From Vandiemenella viatica (taxonomy: Eukaryota > Arthropoda > Insecta > Orthoptera > Morabidae), in NCBI GenBank assembly GCA_031002005.1, contig CM061914.1, positions 190,234,685 to 190,298,684 on the forward strand: a DNA stretch of 64,000 bases. The letters are read 5' to 3'. Positions 33,034 to 43,344 of the stretch are shown piece after piece. The notes beneath the pieces are model-generated. The model was not told the origin of the DNA and did not search any database. It saw only the letters and a list, made by a program, of their open reading frames with translations. The position numbers and the translations under genes were made by a program. Position 1 is the first letter of the stretch; each line of letters starts with the position of its first letter.

Positions 33034-34767
33034 GAAGTGCTCCAGGCATTAGTGGTCCAGTTGGCTTCACCACTCTGCATACTGTTTAATAAATGCCTTC
33101 AGCAAGGCAGGGTTCAAAATATCTGGAAGCAGAGTGAAGTGGTGATCCTAAAGAAGGGGAACGACAAGGATCCATTAAATCCTAAATCCTATCGGCCGAT
33201 CTGTCTACTAAATGTGCTTGGAAAAGTGCAGGAAAAAATTTTAGTATGGAAACTACAGGAACACAGGAAAAAGTATGGTATGAGTGTACATCAGTTTGGT
33301 TTCAGAGCGGGTAGGTCGACCGACGATGCCATAAATAAGGCCGTGCATCTAGTGAAAAGTAGTAATAGCAAGTATGTAATAGCTATCGCCGTCGACATTG
33401 CTGGAGCATTCGATAACTTATGGTGGCCGGCTCTTTTTAGCCGCCTGCGAGAAATAGTAATTCCTAGTAACCTCTATGGAACGTTCCGCGACTACTGTAA
33501 AAACCGATTTGCCAAACTGAGATGTCCACGAGTGAAAATAGAGAAAAAATTAACTAAAGGCTGTCCGCAAGGATCGGTGTGTGGACCAGTGTTCTGGGAC
33601 GTAACATTCGAAATGGCCATAAAAAGCATGATTGGGCAAGAAGGACTCCTGGGGCTTGTTGCCTTCGCGGATGACCTTCTACTGCTGATACAAGGCGGAA
33701 CAAGGGACGAAGTAGAGGCTAGAAGCAGAATGGCATTAAGACATTTACAAAACTGGTGCTCCAAAGTGAAATTAACCCTTGCACCTCACAAGACTCAATT
33801 CATGGTTCTCAGTGGCCGCCCCAAGCGAAATCCAATAATAAAAGTTAACGACGTCTCCATAAAAAGAGTTAGAACTTGTAAATACCTGGGAGTCACGCTA
33901 GACGAGCGACTAAATTTTACTGACCATATAACGGAGGTGTGCAGTCGTGCCAAAATAGTGATGAACAAACTGATCAGTATTGGGCAAAGAAGATTTCATC
34001 TTCCAACGTCCATAATAAGGAGGTATCACGACAGTATATTATCCTCGATTGTGGGATATGCTGCTAGCAGTTGGGCGCATAAGTTACGACAAGTTAAACC
34101 TCGCCAGGCACTAAGAAGCGTACAAAGAAGCATACTGATAAGATTAAGTGGTGCATATAGCACAACAGCGACCGACTCTCTGCTGGTTGCGTTGGGCGTT
34201 TGGCCACTTGACCTAGAAGTTAGAAAGAGAGGGGCACACTATTGGCTACGAACCGGTGACGCCGAAAAAGTAGAACAAATTTTAGGAAGACCGGTTACAG
34301 AAGCACGGGAGATAAAAACAGTCTTGATGGAAGAATGGCAACAACAGTGGTCGCGTAGTACGACTGGCAGGAGAACCTACAATATTTGGCCAACAATTCA
34401 AGAGAGATTAAACCTTCGTCACCTGGATCCGTCAACCGGACTTGTTCATTACATCACTGGACACGGGCCATATCCCAGCCTACTACATAAAAGAGGACTA
34501 AAAGACACAAGCTTGTGTGAGTGCGGGGAAGAGGGTACACCCGAACACATCGTCTGGGATTGCACACAAATGGCAGAAGCCAGAAACGAAGGATTTCATG
34601 AACTAAGAAACATGAAAACGGAAAACATCCTAAAAAATGAGCAACTTTGGCGCAAACTAGACGAAGTGACGCAAAATATTTCCAAACTGCAAAAGGAGAG
34701 ATTCATGCAAAGTTTAGCGACAGCAAGAGGAAGGCCAAGTCAAGCCGACTATGACGTCACAGAGTAA
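33034..34767 (+). CDS. R1-clade LINE ORF2, partial: reverse transcriptase and C-terminal zinc knuckle
   Basis: Open without interruption from the first base of the insertion to the TAA at 34765-34767 (577 codons plus stop). No ATG start is needed, because the 5' part (endonuclease, start of the polymerase) was lost at insertion. RT motifs in order, with rough residue positions in this fragment: NPKSYRPICLLNVLGK (about 48), FGFRAGRSTDDAI (about 88), IAVDIAGAFDN (about 117, first catalytic Asp), GCPQGSVCGP (about 175), FADDLLLL (about 209, catalytic DD) and CKYLGVTLDERLNF (about 283). A Cys/His knuckle CECGEEGTPEHIVWDC (about 500) lies near the C-terminus. This order and the LLLL/YLGV style fit the R1 clade. 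The protein is probably not expressed, since the promoter is missing. The catalytic residues are intact. Confidence 0.92.
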   Translation, partial: EVLQALVVQLASPLCILFNKCLQQGRVQNIWKQSEVVILKKGNDKDPLNPKSYRPICLLNVLGKVQEKILVWKLQEHRKKYGMSVHQFGFRAGRSTDDAINKAVHLVKSSNSKYVIAIAVDIAGAFDNLWWPALFSRLREIVIPSNLYGTFRDYCKNRFAKLRCPRVKIEKKLTKGCPQGSVCGPVFWDVTFEMAIKSMIGQEGLLGLVAFADDLLLLIQGGTRDEVEARSRMALRHLQNWCSKVKLTLAPHKTQFMVLSGRPKRNPIIKVNDVSIKRVRTCKYLGVTLDERLNFTDHITEVCSRAKIVMNKLISIGQRRFHLPTSIIRRYHDSILSSIVGYAASSWAHKLRQVKPRQALRSVQRSILIRLSGAYSTTATDSLLVALGVWPLDLEVRKRGAHYWLRTGDAEKVEQILGRPVTEAREIKTVLMEEWQQQWSRSTTGRRTYNIWPTIQERLNLRHLDPSTGLVHYITGHGPYPSLLHKRGLKDTSLCECGEEGTPEHIVWDCTQMAEARNEGFHELRNMKTENILKNEQLWRKLDEVTQNISKLQKERFMQSLATARGRPSQADYDVTE

Positions 34768-35889
34768 CACCCGAGAGCAGCCACAAGCGAATGCGTGTCT
34801 AAGCGCTCGATCAGCGAGTCATATATCGTGCTGAAAACGCAACCAGCTGATCTGCGGAGAGGAGTGCTTAAACCATATTAAAGACTTTAAATGGACCGTT
34901 TCGCAGCAACACCACTGGAGATTCTACCTACAAACAAGAACTTGCTGAAGCAACACGTATAAAAGTTTATAGTGAATGTATAAGTTCTTTACTAGTGCTC
35001 ACATGAACTATAGTCCGATGCATAAAATGTGGTCTGACATTGTAATAACACAAGTAATAGATAATAGTTGCAGTCTCGAGCCGCTTCTGAAGTAAAACAT
35101 TGTTATCTCTTAAAATATGTAAAAATGTTAATAGTTAGCTAAGAGTAAAAGTTGTAAATTATGTAGCCAATAATCTTAAAATAGGAATTTGTTCAAATAT
35201 TGAAAATAACAAATACCGGCAGTAGATGTTAAACTAATCTAGTTCACCTGTGAAACGAACAACCTACTAGCCGGATATTAAAGACTCCTTACTTCTGCAA
35301 TTAGATATATATCATTGAAAATTAGTTCTCACAACCAGTGTTGGAGGTGGCCAGTCTCCCGATGGGCGGCCTTCTCGGTCACTCTGGCTGCCAGAGAGAC
35401 TGAGAACGTGCGCTATTCCGGGAGATTTGGAATTCGGATTACCGCACCGATACCAATGCTGGAAAATGCTTTCTTAGATGGTAGAGTAGTAGATAGTAGT
35501 AATAGTTTAGTAATAGTAGTAGTGGTAGACGTACGGAGTGACATAGTGAAATATTAAAAATTCTAACCATAAAGTGGACAGGAAACTGCAGACACCACAC
35601 AAAACTAGAAAACTATAATAAATCAATTATGACAAAATGCAGCAAGCTTAGAAAGTTGTAATATATGTTAACAGCGAAACAATTGTATGTATCGTGCCAA
35701 CAAGAAAAGACTGTACAGATATTGCCAAAGCCATACATAACAAAAACTGAAATAATTCATTGTGAAATTATCTGTTGAAATATCAAATGTAAAACTGTTG
35801 TGTTAAATTAAGGCCTATTTTAGTTTCTAGATACTAGGCTGTAAAAAATGTGTGCTAAATAAAAAAAAAAAAAAAATAAAAAAAAAAAA
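33034..35889 (+). mobile_element. 5'-truncated R1-clade LINE with target-site duplication
   Basis: 2,856 bp bounded by a 14-bp duplication taagccagaatgct at 33020-33033 and 35890-35903; the first base is ambiguous because it abuts the tail. It contains the partial ORF2 (33034-34767), a 1.1-kb 3' UTR and an A-rich tail at 35861-35889. The intact ORF and clean duplication mark it as one of the youngest insertions here. It is not at an rDNA site. Confidence 0.93.
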
Positions 35890-36020
35890 TAAGCCAGAAT
35901 GCTTCCGTTTTTTAAACTGTAGGTTTCGATCGCCCGGTAGTATTACTGTGTTGAATTACATAACGACTTAATGAAGTGGCAATGTTCCTTCTAATAACAA
36001 GCTAAGTGTACCTGCTTCGG

Positions 36021-36475
36021 GAGGGTTCAAGCAACCTTTCATATTGAATGCCAAGCTAAGCTTTTTACCTTCAACAGTAAAGTAATTTACAGCTAAAATG
36101 CAACACGAAGTATTAGCAGGACTGTAGTCAAACTGTCAGTGGGGATTATACTGCAAGGCAGAGGATTAACGATTATATTGAGCAGCAACACAACTGGTCA
36201 AAACAGAATAATTAGTGCGATGCATGTATAATTGAACAGTATTCTCATTTTAATTACCAGTAGAATGCCGTTCTCGCAGATGAAGTATCAAATATTTAAA
36301 TTAATTGTGATTCTAACTGAAATAATAATGATGAGTATAATTGGTGGACAAATTTTTAGCGACACCATAATTATCAAGCACACTATTTTGTCAGTCTCGT
36401 TAAAAACAATAATTGAATCAAGCCAATTCATGAAATACATTTTTTCTATTATTGTATAAGTGACAATAGAAGAAT
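36021..36475. other. Unassigned sequence
   Basis: AT-rich; nothing recognised. Confidence 0.45.
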
Positions 36476-37350
36476 AATTTATAAACTATATAAGAATCAA
36501 GAGGCTGTGACAAAAGGTAGAAAATCATGAGAGTCATGCATCAATTAAAAAGGGTGTGACACAAAGATGTAGTCTATCACCATTAATATTCAACTTCTAT
36601 TTAGAGGAAGCAATAAGGAAGTGAAAGAACAATTTGAATGTGGTATTAGTGTGCAAAGAAAAAATCAATATTCTACGGTTTGCTAATGACATTGTCTTGT
36701 TAGCAGAACAGGCTGAAGATATTTATAAGTTACTGAATGGCATGAAAAAAATATTGAAGGAAGATTTTGGACTGAATATAAACCAAAGCAAGACAAAAGT
36801 GAAGAGCGATGAGCAATGAGATAGAAGAAGTAAGTGAATTCTGCTACTTGTGAAGTAAAATTACAACTGATGGCCGAAACAAGAATGACGTTAAAAGCAG
36901 AAAGCATGAAAAAGCTATTTATTTTCAAATACTGATCTAGGAATTAGAAAGAACTTTTTAAAACTATATTTAGAGCATAGCACTTTATGGTAGAGAAGCA
37001 TAAACTTTAGGGAAATTAAATCATTTGAAATGTGGTGTTACAGAAGAATGCTGAAAATTAAGTGGACAGATAAAGTACGAAACGAACGAGTTTTGGAAAT
37101 GATGGGTGAGAAAAGAAGTTTGTGGAAGAGTCTTTCAGAGAGAAAAGATAGGTTGGTAGGTCATAGTTTGAGACATGCTGGATTGGTTAATTTGTTAGTG
37201 GAGGAAAAATTTGAAGGTAAGAACTGTAGGGAAGACAGAGATTAGAATATATGAAGCAGATAATTGAGGACGTGGGTTGTAAGGGGTATGTAGAAATGAA
37301 GAGGTTAGCACAGGATAGGAAGGGATGCAGGATTGCAGCAAATAAAAAAA
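36476..37350 (+). pseudogene. LINE-R reverse transcriptase, decayed
   Basis: Over several frames: LYKNQEAV, KKGVTQRCSLSPLIF, YLEEAI, LRFANDIVLLAEQAEDIYK (the FADD box mutated to FAND), GLNINQSKTK, then WCYRRMLKIKWTDKVRNERV, a GH..RH block (VGHSLRHAGL) and 'MKRLAQDRKGCR'. This order is usual for a group of insect LINEs with a C-terminal GH..R segment; I cannot name the clade. Multiple frameshifts and stops. Relatives are at 37975-38460 and 45755-46290. Confidence 0.78.
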
Positions 37351-37548
37351 GTGACGATAATTTCAAACTTTGACTAAATGTTGAAATGTGTACCGATGCA
37401 CCATTACACTTCACATGCGAGATGGTATCTAAAATTTTTAGGACAGCCGTTACTTTTTGTTTTTGGATCTTGCCAAGCGCTAATACAGACAATAACTTTG
37501 CACCACATGTGTTTAAATTTTTTAAATTGCACTGTTCATACCAACTTA

Positions 37549-37849
37549 GGGAGCGCGCATAAAACACGTAGCTCCATTAGCTTTTTTCCCTTTTGATTCC
37601 AGAAGACATTTTGTACTGTTTTCTCTTGCCAGACGAGTGTAAATTATATAATGAGATAATTAACTGAGGGAAATAAATATTCACATGCTGTTGTGTGTTC
37701 AGTTCCTCATTTTAGCTGTGAAAAATGGTATGAAAGGAAAGCTACGTGGCCTGGCTAGGAACCCCCCCCCCCCCCCACGTAGCCCAGCGTAGCCTTCCAG
37801 CCAACCCCCCCCCCCCCTGGACCGAGCCACGTGGTTTGTGCACGTTCCC
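37549..37849. mobile_element. PIF/Harbinger-type MITE (301 bp)
   Basis: The ends GGGAGCGCGCATAAAACACG and the complement of GGGAACGTGCACAAACCACG are inverted. The left flank is tta and the right flank ttg (probable mutated 3-bp duplication). Its left end and 'ccagaagac.ttttgtactg' block match the element at 17402. It contains two long C runs (37761-37776 and 37807-37818). 37351-37548 is unassigned. Confidence 0.72.
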
Positions 37850-37974
37850 TTGTTATTCTTCCTCAAACACTTGGCCACTGTGATGAATCCGCAGTGTGAC
37901 TGGAAGAAAGAAATCAAATCTAGAATAGAACAGTCCAGGAGATAATTTAGTAGCATGAAGTTTTTTTTTTCAGA

Positions 37975-38460
37975 GGCTCTGATCTTAATCTGCAACTGAG
38001 AATGTGAGAGTCATGTGTTCTCCATTTTTCGCTATGGATGTGAAGGTTGAACGCTTGATCAAAATCTAGAGAAAAGAATTGGTGCTTTTGAAATGAATCT
38101 GTACCTTTGTCTCTCACGCATACCTTGGGTGAGGAAAATCTCAAACGAAGAAGTAATCTTTGGCGGATGGAGAAACAAAAAGAACTGCTGCTCACTATAA
38201 AGTAAAAGAAAACTCAATATCTAGGACACATTATGAGAGGTGAGAGGTACCAGCTACTGCAGCTCATCATTGAAGGGAAAATACAAGGGAAGAGATCTGT
38301 TGGGAGGAGAAGGAATACGTGGCGAAGGACATTCGGAGATGGTACAACAACATGTCGGAAGAGGCTTTGCACGCTGCAATGCTACGTCCAACATCCGATA
38401 GGAGAAGGAGCCTTAAGAAGAAGTATTTTGAAGACGATCACGGAATAGTACTGACTTTCG
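37975..38460 (+). pseudogene. LINE-R C-terminal fragment, decayed
   Basis: Frames joined by eye give AFEMNLYLCLSRIPWVRKIS, MEKQKELLLTIK, then HIMRGERYQLLQLIIEGKI and QGKRSVGRRRNTW. This matches the RR.LRI.W, GH..R and EGK..GKR.RGR blocks that end this type of LINE ORF. Frameshifted. 38461-38976 is unassigned. Confidence 0.68.
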
Positions 38461-38976
38461 CCGATAGGTGTAGCTCGGTACGTCCGTGATAAGTTACAAT
38501 CTGGAAGTTTGTTTTGTCTGTTCTCTATACAAGTTCACATCTAGGACGAATTGCAGTGGCTCACGATTTTTACGGTAAAGACGAAGATAAAGCAGGAGCG
38601 CGTAAGTGTAAAATTTTATTTTAAACTCAGGAAATGTGCTAGTGAACAGTATCAAATGGCTCGGGAAACATTCGGAGACGAAGTTCAAAGTAGTATGCAT
38701 TTTTAAAGTCATTAAGGAAGACGAAAAATGTTCCGGAAGAACATCGAGCTCATCACAGCCTCTGACAACTGCCAAAGCTCAAGAAATCATTCACGAAAAG
38801 ACAAAAGGGTCCACTGTGATTTTTATGTAAAATCCAAGGCAACATATTTCTTTTACAAACTAAAATACTAGGTATGACATTTTTTATGTCTCCCATAAGA
38901 GATACTTGTTACGTCAAATAATTTCAACTGCAAAATTGAAATAATAGCATTTTTTTTTATTAGTGCTGCTATTCCT

Positions 38977-39250
38977 GAGCGTGATCTAGTGGGTCAGTAG
39001 TTAAAGTGTCTGACGGGGGAACGAAAGGTCCCCGGTTCGAATCGCTGTCTCGTCGCAGATTTTCAGAGACCCTTAACTCGACCTTCACCTCTGGCACAGC
39101 TTGCTGTGTAATGTGAAGTACACCAGAACGCTTCCGTGGTTCTGATTCCACGTTAAACTGCAGGTCCCCTGTACCCGGTAGGATTACAGGGGTGGAATGC
39201 GTGGCCAATAGAAACTGTGTCACCAGGTCAATACGACCACACGGAACCAT
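38977..39250 (+). repeat. SINE-like repeat S2, uninterrupted
   Basis: tRNA-like head 'gtgatctagtgggtcagtag', B box 'ggttcgaatcgc' at about 39035, 'tgtaatgtgaagtacaccag' and 'ggattacaggggtggaatgc'. A-rich tail at 39267-39280 region. It serves as the empty-site comparison for the copy split by the R1-clade LINE. Confidence 0.8.
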
Positions 39251-39369
39251 TATGATTACCTGAGCGCAAAAACAAAAAAAACTGGGGGAAAAAAAGGAGT
39301 TGAAAATATTTTAACTGTTAATGTGGAGAAAGAGGAATGAACAAACACAATTCGGCCATCGTGAATGCA

Positions 39370-39830
39370 GCATTTCGTCCTTCGCTTGAGTGATCTCAGA
39401 AACCAGGATTATTGGAAATCTGGATCAATAAATTCCTCTCGGGTATCCAGCCGGATGGTGTTGTATAAACACGACGTTTCGACAGGTAGCTCTACTGTAT
39501 CAGGTCCCTTCTAGCTGTCGCAAGCTGACTGTCATCGCCTAGGCTGCTAGCTCTGTTGTCTTCATCAGGTGTCAGGTCTCTTCTACCTGTCGCAGTCTAG
39601 GTGGTGACAGTCAGCTTGCCACAGAGACATGACACCTGATGATGACGGCAGAGCCAGCTGTCGAAACGTTGTGTATGTACAACATTATCCGGTGGGACAC
39701 CAGAGAGGATTGCACTACATCATTACGCCGGGAAAGTCTCCACTCACGAATTCTGGATGGCCGGATGGGGTATCGAACCCGCGCCCTCTGGAATGACGCG
39801 TGAGGCCCTGTGAGCCTATCAGCTGACGCC
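39370..39830 (-). repeat. SINE S1, decayed, split by a PLE-type foldback
   Basis: The left part (39370-39426) has 'tgagtgatctcagaaaccag' and 'ggaaatctggat'. The right part (39752-39830) resumes 'ctggatggccggatggggta' with B-box complement 'atcgaaccc'. The interruption is 39434-39708 plus a few bases either side. Confidence 0.68.
39434..39708. repeat. PLE-type foldback element
   Basis: The left end 'cctctcgggtatccagccgg' and right end 'atccggtgggacaccagaga' are near-complements. The arms carry 'acgacgtttcgacagg' facing 'ctgtcgaaacgttgt' and run about 60 bp. The middle also has inverted 'tgtcgcaagctgactgtca' and 'tgacagtcagcttgcca'. Confidence 0.72.
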
Positions 39831-40076
39831 CCCTCTGCTGTTCTCGGTGGTCTGGCGATACGCCAGGTCGAGGGCCGCTAAGTGGTGCTCCGGGGTGTTC
39901 CCGACTGGCGCCACGGACCGTTGGCTTAACGAGTCGCTCGCCTTGCGGTGGGCAAGGTCGGACTTAAAGGAGACCGCGGTACCTGAGTCCACCAAGCGGC
40001 AGCTTCAAACGACAAGCTGGGCGCTAAGAGGTAACTCCCACTTCGTTAGAAATTTCCTCAACTTGAAAACAACGAA

Positions 40077-40311
40077 CGTGGTTGGTGAGTGGTTAGCGCT
40101 CTGGCCTCGCATTTCAGGAGGACGCCGGTTCAAATCCCCGTCCGGGCATCTAGATTTGGGTTTTCCACAGTTTCCCAAAATCCCTCCAGGCGAATGCAGG
40201 GATGCTTCCTTCAAAAACCCATGGCCGAATTCCTTCCGGTTCCTTGTCCCCAGTCCCATCTTGCCTGTAATAACCTCGACGTCAACGACGTAAAGCCATA
40301 ATTAAAAAAAA
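40077..40311 (+). repeat. SINE S1, full-length
   Basis: A-box region 'ggtgagtggttagcgctctg', B box 'ggttcaaatccc' at 40130, body 'gggttttccacagtttccca', end 'aacctcgacgtcaacgacgt' and poly-A. 39831-40076 is unassigned and GC-rich. Confidence 0.86.
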
Positions 40312-40379
40312 ACAGCAAACAACCTTGAAAACTGTATTACACATTCAAAACGGTAGTTACTATACTGATAATGTACGAA

Positions 40380-40925
40380 TGAGCAATCGCCGAATGACCA
40401 ACTAACGAATAGCCATTAACGAATGACCATTAACGAATGAGCCATTAACGAATGACCCATTAACGAATGACCCATTAACGAATGTCCGATTAACGAATGG
40501 TCCATTAACGAATGTCCAATTAACGATGTCCCATTAACGAATGTCCAATTAATGAATGACCAGTCACCGAATGACCAATTAACGAAAAACTAATGACCGA
40601 ATAACCAATTAACGAAATACTAATAACTTAATGGCCAGTGGCTGAATGACCTATTACCAATGAACGAATGGTCAATCACCAAACGACCAGTGATCGATTG
40701 ACTGGTGGCTTATAGACCAATCACTGAACGACCAATGAGCGAATGGACAGTCACTAAACAACCAGTGACAGAATCACCAGTCACTTATTAACAAATGGAC
40801 GACGAACCATGACCAGTTGACGAAGACCAATTGCCAAACGCCCAGCGACTGAATGACCAGTTACAAAATAAACGAATGACAAGTGACAAAATGGCTCGTG
40901 TGTGAATGGCCAATCACGAAATGAA
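40380..40925 (+). repeat. 16-bp minisatellite 'cattaacgaatgaccc'
   Basis: A 15-16-bp unit (cattaacgaatgacc with variants gtcc, ggtcc) is clear from 40425 to 40620 and decays towards 40925 into 'gaatgaccagt..c' units. About 30 units in total. Confidence 0.88.
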
Positions 40926-41691
40926 TTTGAATTCAATTTCGACTGCAATCAAATTAGAAAATACCTCCAATTGTTGTCGTGGCCACATTTCAAAGATAAC
41001 TAACTATCTTTGTTTAAAATCTGCAGGGAACCAAGGATGACTACCTCACGGAAATTACTGTGGTGCTTCGTCCAAACTATAAGGGCTGAAACATTTTCGT
41101 TTAACGCAATTTTTAAGCTCCTCTCCGAGGCGTAGGAAGACGCCCTTGTGTTGATGAGCGCAGTAAACGATATTTTCCAAAGAGATCGTAACAGCGCACT
41201 CGAAGACGTGTCTTGTGTCTTAGCTGCCTGCACGGCTGGGTGTTAAACCGTAACTGCAACTTTAACCGTAACTTTATCGGCGACGGGGATGGCTGCTCGG
41301 TGGAAAACAACCGCCGCGACATGCCGAGAAACAGGGCTCTAAACTTTACGGACCCCGCGATACGAGCGCCTCTTTCCTCTGGACCGAACCTTACTGAATC
41401 TCTTCATAACAACCGTTAACTCACAGGTCAGCACCATAGCTACCGAACCGACTCTCTCTGTGGAAGGATCTGGAATGCATACATTCCCTTTCAGTGGGGT
41501 CAAGTTTGGTCGTCTAGTCGGAAGACCTCGTAAAGAGAATTGCAATGCTGCGTTGTCTCTTGGCCTAGCTCAGCGATTCTTAACTTTTTTCAAACCGAGA
41601 ACCAATAAAGTATCAAATATAATGCTGCGGACCACTGACTAATATTAAAACTAACTTTTTACCTGTGTTTACATTGTCAGTATCTGGGATA
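40926..41691. other. Unassigned sequence
   Basis: No family recognised; open frames on both strands at 41000-41640 lack motifs. Confidence 0.4.
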
Positions 41692-42320
41692 TACACCGGT
41701 CAGCAAAAACATTATGACCACCTGCTTATTATTACTAGTATGCAATAATATCCTCTCGGGTGTCCGGTTGAATAGTGTTGTATAAACTCGACGTTTCGAC
41801 AGCTAGCTTTGCCGTCTTCATCAGGTATCATGTCCCTTCTAGCTGTCGCAGGCTTACTGTCACCTCCTAGACAACACTATCCGGCTGGAAATCTGAGACG
41901 ACTTTATTGTTTATTAGTGTGTTGGTCCATCTTTGGAGCGCTGTACAGCAGCGATTCAGCGTGGCATGGATTCGAAAAGTCCTTGTTAGGTTTCCGGAGT
42001 TGTCTGCCACCAGATGTCTACGAACAGGCCACGCAAATTCCCTTAAATTACGGGGCGGTGGTTTGTGGGCGCGGCACCTGGGAACGAGCATCTCGGAAAC
42101 GGCGAGACTCGTCGGCTGTCAGCGTGCTATTGTAGTGGGCAACTATGCAGAGTGGTTGAAGGACGGTGAAACCACGACTGGGCGACAAGGTGGTGGACGT
42201 CCACGCCTCATCACAGAACGTGGAGGTCGGAGGCTTTCCCGCTCCGTAAAGCAGGATAGGCGGCGATTTGTGGCAGATCTGACAGCAGAGTACAATGCTG
42301 ATGCAGGCAGAAGTGTTGGG
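41692..42320 (+). mobile_element. Tc1-like transposon, left end and transposase N-terminus, split
   Basis: The terminal repeat 'tacaccggtcagcaaaaaca' then 'ttatgaccacctgc' is at 41692. After a PLE-type insertion (41751-41902) it resumes at 'gtgttggtccatctttgg'. 42084-42320 encodes the DNA-binding half of a Tc1-type transposase: SISETARLVGCQRAIVV, YAEWLKDGETTTGRQGGGRP, RLITERGGRRLSRSV and QDRRRFVADLTAEYNADAG. The catalytic DDE half is missing; the minisatellite region starts instead. Confidence 0.85.
41751..41902. repeat. PLE-type terminal repeat inside the Tc1-like copy
   Basis: 'tcctctcgggtgtccggttg', 'actcgacgtttcgacagcta', 'gtcttcatcaggtatc' and the return 'acaacactatccggctgga'. Ends approximate. 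Confidence 0.62.
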
Positions 42321-42472
42321 TAGACATCTGACTCCGATGTTTGGTGTTGATTGTTGCTGTTGTACGACTCCACTGTTTGTATAACACTACTTATTTTGGT
42401 GTTCATTGTTGCTGTATTGTGACCTCGCTATTAGGAGTTGATTATTGTTGCTGTATGAACCCACTGATTTGT

Positions 42473-43340
42473 GATGAGTGTTGTTGTTGTGTGACCCTCC
42501 TGTACGGTGTTGATAGTTGCTGTTGAGTGACCTTGCTGTACGGTGTTGATAGTTGCTGTTGAGTGACCTTGCTGTACGGTGTTGATTGTAGTTGTTGAGT
42601 GACCTTGCTGTACGGTGTTGATTGTTTCTGTTGAGTGACCCTCCTGTACGGTGTTGATTGTTGCTGTTGAGTGACCTTGCTGTACGGTGTTGATTGTAGT
42701 TGTTGAGTGACCTTGCTGTACGGTGTTGATTGTTGCTGTTGAGTGACCCTCCTGTACGGTGTTGATTGTTGCTGTTGAGTGACCTTGCTGTACGGTGTTG
42801 ATTGTAGTTGTTGAGTGACCTTGCTGTAGGGTGTTGATTGTTGCTGTTGAGTGACCCTCCTGTACGGTGTTGATTGTTGCTGTTGAGTGACCTTGCTGTA
42901 CGGTGTTGATTGTTGTTGTTGAGTGACCTTGCTGTAGGGTGTTGATTGTTGCTGTTGAGTGACCTTGCTGTAGGGTGTTGATTGTTGCTGTTGAGTGACC
43001 CTCCTGTACGGTGTTGATTGTTGCTGTTGAGTGACCTTGCTGTACGGTGTTGATTGTAGTTGTTGAGTGACCTTGCTGTAGGGTGTTGATTGTTGCTGTT
43101 GAGTGACCCTCCTGTACGGTGTTGATTGTTGCTGTTGAGTGACCTTGCTGTACGGTGTTGATTGTTGTTGTTGAGTGACCTTGCTGTAGGGTGTTGATTG
43201 TTGCTGTTGAGTGACCTTGCTGTAGGGTGTTGATTGTTGCTGTTGAGTGACCCTCCTGTACGGTGTTGATTGTTGCTGTTGAGTAACCTTGCTGTACGGT
43301 GTTGATTGTTGTTGTTGAATGACCTCCCTGTTTTGTGTTT
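42473..43340 (+). repeat. 36-bp minisatellite, 24 units, next to the GPCR exon
   Basis: The unit is gttgattgttgctgttgagt followed by gaccttgctgtacggt. Units start every 36 bp exactly from 42473 to 43301 with no indel. Three variants (agttgttg / ccctcctg / plain) cycle as a 108-bp higher-order repeat. Two units with 'tagggt' enlarge some cycles to 252 bp. 42338-42472 holds three or four diverged older units. The last unit grades into the polypyrimidine tract and AG of the exon's splice acceptor. Confidence 0.95.
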
Positions 43341-43344
43341 TTAG
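43331..43344 (+). promoter_or_regulatory. 3' splice site (acceptor) of the GPCR exon
   Basis: The pyrimidine-rich 'ttttgtgtttttag' ends with AG at 43343-43344, directly before the exon codon ACG. Confidence 0.82.

Larger units (their letters stand above)
32890..36020 (+). repeat. SINE-like repeat S2, split by an R1-clade LINE
   Basis: The left part (32890-33033) has a tRNA-like start and the B box 'ggttcgaatccc' at 32938, then 'gattttcaaaggctcttaac' and 'tgtaatgtgaagtaagccag'. The right part (35890-36020) resumes 'taagccagaatgcttccg'. The uninterrupted copy at 38977-39250 shows the same order without the gap. Confidence 0.82.

Noticed and set aside
33034..34767. Active retrotransposon
   Set aside because: The polymerase ORF is open, but the endonuclease, ORF1 and 5' promoter are missing, so it cannot move on its own.
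42473..43340. CRISPR-like regular array
   Set aside because: Units are contiguous 36-bp tandem repeats with no unique spacers, in an animal intron.
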